From Trichinella spiralis (lineage: Eukaryota > Nematoda > Enoplea > Trichinellida > Trichinellidae): a stretch of DNA of 64,000 bases. The notes beneath the pieces were generated by a model, which saw only the letters and a list, made by a program, of their open reading frames with translations, did not search any database and was not told the DNA's origin. Positions 30,235 through 42,298 of this stretch are shown here, in pieces; position 1 is the stretch's first letter, and every line of letters starts with the position of its first letter. The position numbers and the translations under genes were made by a program. The stretch is from the NCBI GenBank assembly GCA_000181795.3, contig CM012954.1, positions 11,841,121-11,905,120 on the forward strand. The letters are read 5' to 3'.

Positions 30235-31391
30235 ATGATAACCGACGTAGCACCTTATAAACTTATTGATATTGGTGCAAATTTAACAAATCCATGTCTG
30301 AACGATCGTAATTTGTGCGATGTTGTGGATCGTGCAAAAGCTGCAGGTAAACTCTGCCATAATTTGTTTCTTCTTCATTTTCAATAATGAATATTCAACT
30401 TATCGATTACAGGTGTCTGCAAAATTATTGTTACTGGAACATCAATTGAAACAGCTAAAGAAGCAATGCGGTTATCCAGATTATACCCCAATTATTTATT
30501 TTTTACAGCTGGCAAGTGGACTGCAAACTTGTTTTTGTTTATTAAAAAATTATCAGTTCAGTTTACTTCGAAATTACCATGCTTCGGTATGTGATTGATT
30601 TTTTCAAATATATTTTCAGGTATACATCCACATGATGCAAAATATTTCAATGACGAAAGTATTGCTGAATTGGAGAAGCTTGCACTGGAACCAGAATGTG
30701 TGGCAATTGGTGAATGCGGCTTGGATTTCAATCGTAACTTTTCACCTCAAGAAAATCAACTGACAGCATTTGAAGCTCAAGTATGGAGTTCTGTTAGGGC
30801 AAGGAGCGTTCTTAAAATACGAGTTCCAGGTACAGTTGGCGTGCAAGTTGAAAAAGACAATTTTCATTCATGAGCGTGATGCGCACTCAGCTCTAGTTGA
30901 AATTTTAAAAAAATATTCGTTACTTATACCGTATGCTGTGGTGCACTGTTTCACGGGAACGGCGGAGCAAGCGAAAACATATTTGGACATGGGACTTTAC
31001 ATCGGGCTTACAGGTCTACAAAAATCATGATTCTATATTTAAATTTATACTTTCTGCAATTATAGGATCATTGTGGAAAGACAAGTTGGAATTCGGAGTA
31101 CAGTACGCTTTGCGACAAGGTATAATTCCTTTGAATCGACTGTTGGTAGAGACGGATTCGCCGTATATGTATCCGAATATCAAGGCGAAAAAGTTGCAAA
31201 GGGAAGTGAAAGAGAAAGTTTCACCTCATGCACTCCAGTTTCTACACCACTGTAGCTTTCAGAGAAATGAACCTTGTGCACTACCTACTGTAGTTGAACT
31301 TATTGCAGCATTCAGTGGCGCATCTGTGGATGACGTGGCTATAAATACAACACTGAATGCTGTACGTTTATTCGGTCTAACTTCTGAATGA
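30235..31391 (+). CDS. TatD-family metal-dependent DNase
   Basis: TatD/TATDN1-type deoxyribonuclease of the amidohydrolase superfamily, related to the CRN-2 apoptotic nuclease of nematodes. Five exons, 30235-30346, 30413-30511, 30620-30780, 30830-31013 and 31066-31391, total 882 nt (293 aa), the usual TatD length. Motifs in order: KLIDIGANLT at the first strand, GIHPHD (71-76), the metal-bridging glutamate in IGECGLDF (E102), FIHERDAH (H138), VVHCFTG (H163) and VETDSPY (D216). The intron after exon 2 uses a GC donor (G|GCAAGT); this is the only donor that preserves TAGIHPHD in frame. An in-frame ATG lies upstream at 30193. 30235 was chosen because it starts the conserved domain, and an N-terminal extension is possible. 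The gene converges on TFIIE alpha with 72 bp between stops. Confidence 0.93.
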
Positions 31392-31463
31392 GCAGAAGAA
31401 ATGTTACCTTAGGGAGTAGACGGCGTTTTGAATAAAAAGAAAAAAAAAGACGCATAACATTCG

Positions 31464-33235
31464 TTAATCGACGTAATAGTTGCTGAACGCTTGCTGCGTA
31501 ATGCGAACATAATTTTGTTTCTCTTCTTCAGTCATGGTGTTTACCAGTGAAGGATTACTCATCAATTCTTCTAATGTAATTGGTCTACCTTGTACAGTAA
31601 CCTTCAGTTCCTCCTCTTCCTCAACGAATTCGTCATCACTGTCCTCATCGTTAGCATCCGTTTTGTCTTGAACAGCAAACGCAGAAAAAGATGAACTGGA
31701 AGGAAAGGAAAAGTTGCTTCTACTTTCATGCACTAATAGTTTTTTCACAATATCATCGCCACGATCCACATGCTGAACTGATGCGTTCTGTTGTCCGGCG
31801 CTGATATCTGGTAAACCAGCTGCTGAACCACGAATGGTACTGTTTTGCAACCACGCTGGTATTTCTTTCTGAACTACTTTCGACCCTGCTTTGCTGTCCG
31901 TAATGATTAGTGTGTTCGGCGTTTCTGTACTGCTAGAACCAATTTCAAAGCCCCGCTGTCGTGCAGTTAAATCTACGCGTTTAGATGAATTTTCCCGCGC
32001 TTGGCGCAGCTTCGATGGTGGTTCTGGCTCTAGCAAATGACGTGCCAATTGAACACCTTGCAGCGATCGCAAAATCTCAAACACAGGCCAAAGTTGTTCA
32101 TTAAATTTCGCCAGACCAGATCTGTGCAAACAGATTAAAAAGCATTTCACAAAAATTCTACAAACCACAGAATAATGTTCGTTCACCTTGATAATTCTAC
32201 TTCTGTTGGAAGCTCATTCTCTTCTACGATACTGTAACAGAAAATGCATTTCATATTCTCCCCGTTCCAAATTAAATCTATTCGTTCAAAATTTAAAAAA
32301 ATATTAAGATTGACAAAATATGATATTGCACTTACTAATATCTAAGTCGGAATAAAGTTTGTCGCAAGATGTACATTTAAACGAAGAACGATTGGTAACA
32401 GATTTTTGTTGAGATTCTAAACGCTTTCTAAATTAAAAACAAATAAATAAAAACGCCATATTCACACCATTCTCATACTAACCTCATATTCTCCAACTTG
32501 TACTTAATCATTGTAATAAAAGATGGATAGCAAATGTAATAGTAGTTAAATCGTAATGGACGACCTTCTGGACGAGGTTCCAATTCTTGGCGTTCTTTTA
32601 TTATTTTGTCGGTTTTCAAAGAAAGCAAAAACTAAAATATTGAGATCGTTATGAACACTAATTGTAAAGAAATGTAAAACTAACATGTGAAAAATATGAA
32701 CTGTTTATCACATTCGACAAAAATTAATTTCTCCTTTCATTTGATAAAAAGGCAGTAGTGAATAAAAACTAATTATTAAAAGAATAATAACTAAATAGTT
32801 AATAATAACAAAAATATTAAAAATCATAATTTCTTGACAAAGCATCGACTAAAAACATTCGAAAAAATATATAAAATTATTACACCACAAAATAATATTC
32901 CTTGTTCATTAATCAGCTACAGCACAGCAATTAAGAATTCGAAACTTACTACTCTTAATTGTTTTGGATCAAACTTTAACAAATCTCTCAATTCTTCTTC
33001 TCGCATACTCACATTGCGAATCAACATGTCAATAATCAAACCTAACAGTTCGAAGAAAATATACATTTTATAGAGTCATCATTCAAATCAGATAAAAACA
33101 GATACAATACAATACAATACAATACAATCATTCCGTACCACATTCAGGACCATAAAAAGCTCGAGTAATCATACGAGTCAGCCTGAGCATTGAATCAGGA
33201 ATTTCATCCAGAAGACGAACCTCACCTTTTGACAT
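31464..33235 (-). CDS. GTF2E1: General transcription factor TFIIE, alpha subunit
   Basis: Large subunit of TFIIE, which recruits TFIIH to the RNA polymerase II preinitiation complex in the nucleus. Six exons (high to low), 33139-33235, 32950-33041, 32483-32631, 32336-32427, 32187-32277 and 31464-32121, total 1,179 nt (392 aa; the human protein is 439). The extended winged helix covers about residues 10-110 (GLIIDMLIRN, LLKFDPKQLR, FNYYYICYPSF). The zinc ribbon is Cys4: C130-x2-C133 and C154-x2-C157. It is followed by LAKFNEQLWPVFEILR and the conserved LEPEPP. The C-terminus has the typical acidic tract (EDSDDEFVEEEEEL) and the final GRPITLEEL and MTEEEKQNY blocks. The first intron holds a pentanucleotide repeat 9 bp from the exon 1 donor. 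Confidence 0.95.
33101..33130. repeat. (ATACA)n pentanucleotide repeat
   Basis: Five to six tandem copies of a pentamer, ending about 9 bp before (in genome order) the boundary of TFIIE alpha exon 1. It therefore sits immediately inside intron 1, just downstream of the 5' splice site. Confidence 0.9.
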
Positions 33236-33544
33236 TTCTATCTTCTTTCAAGAAAAAATAACATTAACAACAAAACCTATGAAAAGAAATAAAAATACAA
33301 AATAAAATCATTTCATAAATATTAATAACACTGATAAAAACAGAAATATACAGAGAATTTTAACTTTACAACACAGTTAAGTAAGCAACATTTAAATGCA
33401 GTATGTAAAATAAGAGTTCTACAGTAAACAACTACTTTAAAGAAATTCAAGTTTATTTTGTATACAGTAGAATATATTATAAATAGAAATAGAGAATGAG
33501 AAACATTTATCAATTTATCTTTTGTTGGAAAATACTCTAAATAT

Positions 33545-33995
33545 AAATATATTATTTTTCGCAAACAATTAAATTTAAACATATTCCAAAGTTTACAAAA
33601 CAAAATTTCTACGTATTTAAATAATGGCACAATTTGTTGAAACTTACCACTTTAATTGCCTTCAATTCGATGTACGCTTGCATCAGTATTATGCACAGCA
33701 TATCATCTGACATATTGAAAGAAACTCTATTTTCTTCCCAAAACGAAGATGACCAAAAACAACAACCCTGATCCAACCACCAGAGTAATCACAATTGTAA
33801 AACTGAAAATCAGGCAACAAACTACTGGTGTTTTAGGCACAGTTGCTTGCTGCAGTCATGTGCATGCAGGCAGAAGCATGCGCATAATAAATACACCAGT
33901 GTTAGTTTAAATTATTTCAGCATTTCAAATTATAACAGTCTTTTTTTTCCAACAATATGCGTTATATTAGAATTCTTCTTTTTTCTAAAATACAT
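33545..33995 (-). repeat. Duplicated segment, copy 2, with a membrane-tail frame
   Basis: Direct-orientation partner of 27700-28140, about 5.9 kb away. After the shared CTGCAG the minus strand reads QATVPKTPVVCCLIFSF, then a hydrophobic stretch that includes an extra in-frame VGSGLL, ending LGRK and a stop. The second shared block here contains MLCIILMQAYIELK. Similarity continues in noncoding sequence on both sides, so the duplication is not limited to the frame. It lies upstream of the TFIIE alpha start (33235) and could overlap its promoter. No initiating exon was found. Confidence 0.7.
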
Positions 33996-35268
33996 CGTAT
34001 TTGAAAAGTGTTCCAAACATTCTAATAAAGAAATTGCAAGCAGAAAATCTAACAGTCCGTTGAACGTTCTGGTCATTGCATGATTTCAAGAAAAATGACC
34101 TCCAAGTTCAATCGATAAAATGTACGCCTATCTGACTAGTTTGCTTGAATTTTGCGACAGCTTGGCATTTGTTCTTGTTTAAAGTGGAGTATTTTCCGTT
34201 TATAACATGATTAAAAATCGACTTCACTCTTGAAAATAAGTTTTTCCTCAAATAAGCACACAAGTATTATTGAATTTATAAATTTAGAAGCACTCGATAA
34301 AAAAAAACTAGCAGCCGTGTGTAAATTTTTCTGCTTTACACCAATTGATAAATGTTGATTATAAAAAATTTACTTTTGGAATGTTGTAAATGTTGTAAAA
34401 CAGTAAACATTAAAATTATAAAAATACTCACTCTCTGAAGAAGTAATTTGTGAAAATATTTCTATTATAATTGATAATAACCGGAGATTAGCTGCCTAAT
34501 CAAAGTATTAAGATTTGCATTGGATTTCCACTTTTCTGAGCTAAAAAATTTTGCAAAAACAATTATGCGCTATATTTGGTTTTGTTTACATGTATTAACC
34601 TAAAATGTCATATATTTAAAATAAATTGTGAGTTCGAACCTTCCTATGCAAATTTATGATACACTTGTATATTACTAATTTCATTATATGATAAGATGTA
34701 AGTAATCTTAAAATAAAATTACAACAATTCATGCATAATTGACAACTCCTGCATTAGGATAATAAAAATAATTTAAAAAGAAATGTTTTTTTCTAGAAGT
34801 CATTCTTCCTTATTTCATTAGTCTTTTCTAGGAGCTGTCGAAACAAGCTTGTTATAGAACAATTTCTCAATTTTCAATGATTACATTCGAGAAATGTGCA
34901 TCGAGAATTTGGTAAATAAAATAGTCGACAATAATTTGTGAATAAGGCACATTGAGAAACGTGTTTTTCAATCTTGATCAGTAAAAATTAACATCTTACG
35001 TAATCGACACAACATATCGTATCATATACGATGATCGAAATGGATCATTTGCTATTTTCTAGGTTCCTGTTCTTCATTTAGGCGAATCCAGAATAGCGCT
35101 GAGGCGACGGCCAGTGCTGCAACAGTTTATTAATTTACTTATAGCAGTAAAATTCAAAATCAAACATACTTTTGTCGTTCAATTTCATCAATTGACAAAA
35201 CGTACTACGCGCATAAAGAAGAAAATTTTGCAAACATTTCTACTGCAACATTTGCATTGTTAACACAA
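33996..35268. other. Intergenic, promoter side of the sugar transporter
   Basis: About 1.3 kb of AT-rich DNA between duplicated copy 2 and the transporter ATG. No coding exon, repeat or RNA gene was recognised. It should contain the transporter promoter and 5' UTR. Confidence 0.5.
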
Positions 35269-36985
35269 ATGTGCTCATTTAAATTGCCATTTTTGAAAAA
35301 ATTCACATTGCCAACATGGAAATGGACAAATTTAATGCTCACCGTTTTAATGGTTAGTGCAGGAGGGTCTTTTCAACTTTACAATTTCGGTGTAGTAAAT
35401 TTACCGCACATGACAATTCAAAGATGGATAAATGAAACATTTGCATCAAGGACTGGAAGTCTAATGCCTGCTGCACAGCTGGATGCATTTTGGTCAGCGT
35501 TGGTGAGTTCTGTTTCTTTGGGTGCTTTCATTGGAAGTTTATGTGTTTGCCCACTTGCTGAGAGATTCGGTCGGAAAAGCAGTCTTTTATTTATTTCTTG
35601 GCTGAATGTTTTCGGATGTTCGCTAATTGCCATCTGCAAACTAATCCATGCACCTGAATCGCTTTTTATAGGTCGCTTAATAATCGGTATGCAATTCATT
35701 TTACAAAAATGTCAAATTTCAAATTTACATTTACTTTTTCTAGGATTTTGCATGGGCGTCATATCTGGAATTGCACCATTATATTTGACCGAAATTGCGC
35801 CATCTTCGCTTCGTGGTGCCGTAGGAAGCTGCCATCAGACATTTATCTTATTGGGTGATTGTTTGTCACTTCTGATTCCACTTCCATCAGTACTGGGTAG
35901 TGAGCAAAACTGGCCATTGGCGTTCAGCTTCACCGCCATTCTTGGCTTAGCATTGGCCCTGTATTTACCGCTAACTCATGAAAGCTCAACTTGGTTGTTT
36001 ATCAAGCGTAACAATAAAGAAGCCGCTTTTCGGTCCATTGATTTCTTCATCAAAGATTCAAAAATAGCCAATGAAAAACGAGAACAACTAGAACGAGAAC
36101 ATCAAATGATAAGATACTTTCAAAGGAAAAAAAAAGAACAATCAAAATCCAAGCTTTACAATTTGTTCCATCGATCAGAGCTTCTCACTCCACTCAAAGT
36201 GGTCGTCGTCGTTATTTTCGCCCAACAATTTACCGCCGGTCCAGCTATTTTTTCATACTCTACGGATTTATTTGTTACAGTAAGTATCGGATTTTATTTT
36301 ATTTTTACTTTAGCAGTCATTCATTGGATTATAGGCAAAATTATCATTGCCAGTTGCCCAATACAGCACTCTGGCGTTGGGAATCATGTGCTTCTTCACT
36401 GCATTGCCAGCGTCATATTTAATTGAGAAAATTGGTCGTCGAAAACTGTACTTGGTTCAACTTATCGGCTGCTTCATCAGCATGCTGCTCATCTCTATTT
36501 TCATGATGCTGCAAACACATGGTCACACTGAGTGGACATCTTACGGAATAATTGGAGCTGGACTGCTTTACATGGCTGTATATGGCGTCGGTTCATCAAT
36601 TCCATGGATCATTAGCGCTGAATTGTTCACAGAAGATTACAGGTCAATTGCCGTTTCCATAAGCACAGCACTGACTTGGCTGCTCAGCTTTGTCAGCACT
36701 CTGCTTTTCCTGCCTCTGAAGGACGCCATTGGCGGACACTTGTGCTTGTTGCCATTTTTGCTCGGCTTAGGAATATTCACTGCACTGATCAGCGTCCTTT
36801 TACCAGAGACGAAGAACAAAACTATCGAAGAGGTGTTACGGGATTTTCGACGTCGCCGTCAGAGTCTCAGCTCTTTCGGGTCGATCGTCAGTCTCGGTAT
36901 AATTGGTCAAGAACCACAAATATCAACAACACTGGAACCAAAATCTTCCTCCATTTCCATTATCGCACAACAAGCAAAATCTTGA
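35269..36985 (+). CDS. GLUT-like facilitative sugar transporter (MFS, SLC2 family)
   Basis: Twelve-helix major facilitator of the sugar-porter type in the plasma membrane. Three exons, 35269-35686, 35744-36279 and 36335-36985, total 1,605 nt (534 aa). The start is the ATG of MCSFKLPF; the upstream frame has no earlier ATG. Sugar-porter signatures: RFGRK after helix 2, GRLIIG, YLTEIAPSSLRG after helix 4, a PESPR-like motif altered to THESSTWLF after helix 6, EKIGRRK after helix 8, SIPWIISAELF in helix 10 and LPETKNKTIEEV after helix 12. The large loop between helices 1 and 2 has a glycosylation site (NET). The helix 7 QLS motif typical of class I glucose carriers is replaced (QQFTAGPAIFSYST), so the substrate is uncertain. 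The cytoplasmic tail is serine-rich. It is convergent with the hnRNP gene. Confidence 0.9.
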
Positions 36986-37360
36986 TTACATTACCACTTT
37001 TCTTCAAATCCTTTCTACCAGACGATTGATATCTTCATTCGATCATACAATTTGCACCAGTTGATTCTGTTTATTCAAAATTTAATTTCTTTTGTAAAAC
37101 AATTTGTCAATTTTGTTACCAATCCGTATAATGAATCTCTTCAATTCACTGTCTCAACACAACAACTGCTGTAAAATAAAATCAACTCCACAATTTTATT
37201 TTATAAGTTGAATATAATTAATAATCGCACAATAAATACCCTTCACAAATAGTAACATGTAATTGAATTTCAAATACGTAGGAAAGATACTGAATGAGAC
37301 ATTGTTGTCGTCAAATAACGGCTAAGTACTATTAGACCAATAGCTGTGTGCAATCATTAT
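36986..37360. other. Convergent 3' flank of the transporter and hnRNP genes
   Basis: A 375-bp gap between two facing stop codons. AATAAA-like hexamers occur (for example near 37231). It is probably filled by the two 3' UTRs, which may overlap. Confidence 0.5.
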
Positions 37361-40300
37361 TCATTCATAAAGCTTGCTCTCCGACATTCCGCCATACATG
37401 GGCAATGTCTTTCCGACATACTGATTCATGCTACTACTGTAAATACTTGAAGAATAGCCCATTTCTGATCCAATCAAATCACGTGGTGGACATAAACCAA
37501 TTGAACGAGACATGTCATGCATTCGATGTGATGTTATTTCTGGTCTCAACATCATTCTTGAATCATCTAGGCGATCTGTCATTTTTAAACTGCCTCGACC
37601 TCCACGTGGAGTAAAATAACTTCCGAATATAGGACCACCCCCAGTATTAATGAACAACTCAATATAGCGTTCTCCTGTAAAAAGAAAAACATGTATTTAA
37701 AACAACACTAAAATAAATAAATAAACATATATATATATATTAAATACAAACCCATGGTTTTCCTATCTTTTTTCAGTGCTTCCAAAGCATCAGATTCACA
37801 CTGAAATTCCACGTCCGCTTCGCCAGTTGGACGATTTCTTTCGTCAAACAAAATGCGTACGTTCATAATTTTTATAGGATAGAAAAACTAAAAAAAAACG
37901 TACGACAACTCTGCTACAAATCGATAAGTAACGGATTCATGACAATTTATTAATTTATTTATAACCTCACATTATGGGATCCTCCTTCCATTTATTCATT
38001 TAGATTATTTTCCCCAAATACAGGCTTTCCAATCGAGTAAATGAATCGCTTATACAAAACAGTTTCCAAAAAAGACATTCTTGGAAATTTCATTTCGAGA
38101 TGAAAAATATTCACATTTCAATAAATCATAAAAACATAAGCACTTATTAGCGATAAATAATTTTGAATGTTCGGTGTTTTTGTAAAATGTATATATAATG
38201 TGTGTGCAAGCACATAAGCGTTTCAGCAATTCGCATGTTCTGAATGAAGGGTAATTCGTAAAGAGTTTTCGCGCAGTAAATAAACATAATACTTATCATA
38301 CAAACTACTGACCCGTAAACATTACGCTTAGCTTTTGCCTTCCCCCAACAACCATGCACATTTAAAAACAGCAAATAAATGTATCACCCTGTGCAGCAGC
38401 TTACTTCCATAATGTCATTGGCGGTAGCCTTATAGGGTAGTCCCCTCATATGCAAGGCGAAACCAGCGCCCCGGCCACCCATGCGACCGCCAAAACTTGC
38501 TCCCTGGTCGTAATATCCTCCACGAGGATTAATTGGTGAACTTGTAAAGAAGTCGTCATTATACATGCTTCCAGGACCACCGCCTCGGTAACCGGCTGTA
38601 TCATAATAGCCCCTGTCGTGATCCACAATCCTGCCACCACCATCTCCCCAACCTGTAGATACAAAATTAGTTGAAAATTCCTTTTCATAATGGCAAGCCA
38701 TCAAATATAAAAGCAAACACTACCAAAGTCAGGCTCTTGAAGGGGGACATCAAGCAGAGAGTATGGGCCAGGTCGCCCACTGCCGCTTCTCCCGTATTTA
38801 CCCGCCATATGCTGCGGTCGTCTAGTGACCCGATCCATTTCTTCCATCGAACTGCGAAACACTTCAATGTACCTATACAGAGAAAACGCTCCACTTCCAG
38901 AAAAATGAATGAATTTTCAAAAAAAAACACTGAACGCATCACTGCTTCTGTATTTTGTATATCAAAATTCACATACAGTCAACAACTGTACCCGAACAAA
39001 ATAAAGAAATGACCAAAAACTAAATAACACATTTCCAATTAATCAATGTGAACTAGTGTTTCGTAATAATGAAAATAATAACACGATAAAAACACTGACC
39101 TATGACCAATTTTTTCCATGTGTCGGTCTAAAGCTCGTTCCGTAGCTTCTTTGTTCGAAAATCGAACAAATCCTTCTCCACTAGCACGGCCACTATTATC
39201 TTGTCCAAATCGAATATCATCAATGGAATCAGAAATATCTAAAATACATCACATATGCATAAAACAAAAAACGTCAATAAGTTTGCAAAAAAGTACTTTG
39301 AAAAAAACTAAAAACATCATCTTTGCTACAATTGTAAGGTAAACCACGAAGACGCACAACATTTTCCATTGTTCCTAATCCAAAAGGTTTGCCGCTTCTT
39401 TGCAAAACGTATTCCATTTCCGATCTTTTTGACATAAATACTAGAAAAAAAACATCATGATATTCCATTAAGAAGCACAGTAATACAACAATGCAATACC
39501 CTCTATGTAACGCTGACCCATATGCTCACGATGATGACGCAAAGCTTTGTCGACATCGTCTGCAGAGCCAAATTCAAGATATGCCTCTCCACTAGGTCGA
39601 CCTTCTTTAGAATAAGTAAAATGAATACCAATTATATCACTGCAATCTAGAAAATATCATCAATATGCTAAATGACATAATATATAATTACACTACAAAA
39701 TATACTGAACTCAGGTGTTAAAAGTCTTAAAAACTATTTTACTGCAATAACTGCAATTATTACAACTATGACGAAAACCATAAAATGGTTAAAGTTAATA
39801 TTCAAAAAAAAAAAACAATAATATTAAATTCACATCACAGTAAATTACTAAATTCATTCACCATTTAAAATTAAGAAAATTTACTCTCTTTCAAAGAAAT
39901 TTCCAAAAATTTACAGCTATGCTTGCAGTCGCGTCATACAAAGATTTCATCTTCTTCTTCAAGATATTTTCATCCATTTACAATTACAGTTGTAAAATTA
40001 AAAGAACAAGACAGAAAAACTGAGAATAATTTTTAGAGTACACTTTAAAATATACTTTAAAAGTACACAAAAATAGTGCATAAAGGCAAGCAAATGAATA
40101 AAGTAGAGGAAAATGATCAGATCAAATAATGACAACTAGAAAAATCACATCTACGTTAAATACTACACAAAACTCAAATATAATAACAAATAAAAATGTA
40201 CGCACCCGTAACAAAACATATGTCTATTTTCAGCAAATAGCTAACCAAAAAATTTTTCCAATAATAAACAATTAAAAAGTTCATCGTCTTTTAAACAATT

Positions 40301-40557
40301 ATAATAATTAGATAAAAAAACAATAAGAAAATAAAATAGTGACTGTTTAATAATAAAACATTTCCTAAATAACTAACAAAATCAAATACAAAGAAAACTA
40401 TATGAACAACAAAATTACCATGGAAAAATTTCCTAATATCTTCTTCTTTTGACGACCAGGGCAAACCACGCACACGAACTACATGCTCGCCTGAAGAAAC
40501 CCTCATTCTGTTCTCATTGCTATTTCCAGAATTCTCACTTTTTATGTTATCAACCAT
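37361..40557 (-). CDS. hrpf-1: hnRNP F/H-type RNA-binding protein with three qRRMs
   Basis: Nuclear RNA-binding protein that binds G-tracts through quasi-RRMs and controls splicing. Eight exons (high to low), 40419-40557, 39500-39646, 39297-39440, 39100-39238, 38724-38872, 38405-38652, 37752-37887 and 37361-37674, total 1,416 nt (471 aa). Three qRRMs each begin with the family motif: VVRVRGLPW (about 27-35), VVRLRGLPYN (about 119-128) and LHMRGLPYKA (about 307-316). Each ends with a second motif such as GEAYLEF, GEGFVRF or GEADVEF. A glycine/tyrosine-rich linker between qRRM2 and qRRM3 (RGYYDTAGYRGGG, RGGYYDQG) matches the GY box of hnRNP H/F, and a G-, S- and M-rich tail follows qRRM3. The first intron is about 770 bp. 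The symbol is by resemblance; sym-2 is the alternative nematode relative. Confidence 0.92.
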
Positions 40558-41571
40558 ACTGAGGAAAAGCAACAGACGAACAGAAACTCAAAAAGCAAAA
40601 GCAGTGCACTGAAAGCGGATCAATAATTATTCATTACTGTAGAAAAAAAATAATACTTGAAAATTAATAAGTTACTCTCACTCATGAATAAAAAAAAATA
40701 ACAAAATTTTAAATTGTTTCATCAAAAAATTTTAATTAACTTTTTAAATGATCAAAATCAATATAAAGTAATAAAATTTAATTGAATAAAAATAAGAAGC
40801 AGTACCGATTTTAATTTGCTTTCATTATTTATTATGTGCTACTGCATTTTGTTAACCGAAATATAATTATGTGATAATCCATTTTTTATTTTAAAATTTC
40901 ATATAAAACTACATGATCTGATAATTAAAATGCTAATTATAAAAAAGGCAGATTTGATAAACAATGAGTTACTGTAATTATGATGATAGCAATTCATAAT
41001 TTTATTTAAAATTTGAAATTAATATGAAAGTTAAAAATTGAAGAATTACATAATATTTATTTTCATATATATTTTATTTATTTAGCAGATTTATAATATA
41101 TATATTTTTTACATGCTTTTTTATAGTATTACAGTATTATAACAATGTGAAGTTTAGGAAAGAGAAAACTCGGTTTCAATAAATGAAATTGTTTAGTTAT
41201 AAAGTATTTATCGAGAAATAAATTTAAATTTTCACCAAATTTTTTTACTTTTATAACAATACAAAGTTTTCATAAGAGATTTATGTATAGAAAAAATGAA
41301 ATGATCAAGCAATTTCTTCACCATGCAAAACTGCACGCTTCACGAATAGTTGAAGTTATTGCCGTGAGTGTAAAACTTTTAATGATGAGCGAAACAAACA
41401 ACCGAAAAACAGATTACAACAATAAAATTATAATTGTACGTAGCATCAAAATTTAATACCCTATTCCAGCAGTGTGCTATAAAAAGAAAAATGAATGTTA
41501 TAAAAAAATGAATAGACTGACTGGGAAAAATGTAAACTTAAGTAAGCCGTTGTTTCCAACACGAATTCCAT
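40558..41571. other. Intergenic, extremely AT-rich
   Basis: About 1 kb upstream of the hnRNP ATG and downstream of a small secreted-protein gene. No coding frame, repeat family or RNA gene was recognised. It should carry the hnRNP promoter. Confidence 0.5.
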
Positions 41572-41944
41572 TTATGATAACACCCACCCATTTTGGTAAG
41601 CCAATTGGTTCCATGAATTCATAATATTTTGGGTCATTTGGTTGAAAACCTTTTAGAATGTTCCAGTTTGAATAAGGAGTTAAATACTAAAACTTTTCTA
41701 AACTGGTTATTTAAAAAAAATAATAGCATTCATTACCGGATCAAAGCCGGGTATCGACTGCGAATTAGGCCAATATGGAAAATTTGGAAAAAGATGTGCA
41801 ATCCCAGGTGTTATTCTGCATAATATTGCAATGATAATAGTGAAAATAAAACATAAATGCAGTTTGTATCGCTTACACTAATGGTAGTGAAAAACAGCAC
41901 TCGTGCAGCAAAAAAAAGCATACACTGATTAAAAGAATTCTCAT
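41572..41944 (-). CDS. Small secreted protein, unidentified
   Basis: Three exons, 41877-41944, 41737-41815 and 41572-41649, total 225 nt (74 aa). Junction phases agree (2 then 0), donors are GTAAGC and GTAATG, and acceptors are TGCAG and AAAAG. Residues 1-20 (MRILLISVCFFLLHECCFS) form a textbook signal peptide. The mature part is about 52 residues, without cysteine and rich in N, P, Q, F and W: ITPGIAHLFPNFPYW, then NSQSIPGFDP and NQLAYQNGWVLS at the end. I know no family for it. An alternative frame of the last exon would give a different, longer tail (PKYYEFMEPIGLPKWVG), but its phase does not fit exon 2. Its start lies 354 bp from the start of another small secreted gene on the opposite strand. 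Possible roles are neuropeptide-like or host-/cuticle-facing secretion; this is inference. Confidence 0.55.
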
Positions 41945-42298
41945 CGAAGACCTAAAAATTTAAAAACAAGAATACAATAATTAAAAAGAGTGATTAAATA
42001 AATAAGAAAATAAAATATGAAATCACATTAAGTGGAATAAATAATATATGCAAAATGAAAAGATGAAAATGGTGTCAGAAAAGCAGTCAACTGATTCTAG
42101 CTGTCCAAATATGATCAGCTCGACATCATTAATTAAAACGTCAACTGCAATTTCAGAAATAAAATTTTCAAAACAAGAATTTATCATACTGCAGTGAAAA
42201 GTGCATCAGAAGAAAATTAGAATCTGGAAATTTTAATTGAATAACAAAGATGACAGGCAATTTTAAAAACGATATATATTTTCATTCAGTTCAACATC
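41945..42298. promoter_or_regulatory. Short bidirectional intergenic region between two secreted-protein genes
   Basis: A 354-bp interval between divergent start codons. It must contain both 5' UTRs and probably a shared promoter. It is AT-rich, and no specific factor site can be named. Confidence 0.45.

Noticed and set aside
41520-41640. Alternative minus-strand frame containing PKYYEFMEPIGLPKWVG as the last exon of the 74-aa secreted gene
   Set aside because: Its phase does not match the preceding exon (end at 41737). It is retained only as a possibility in that gene's annotation.
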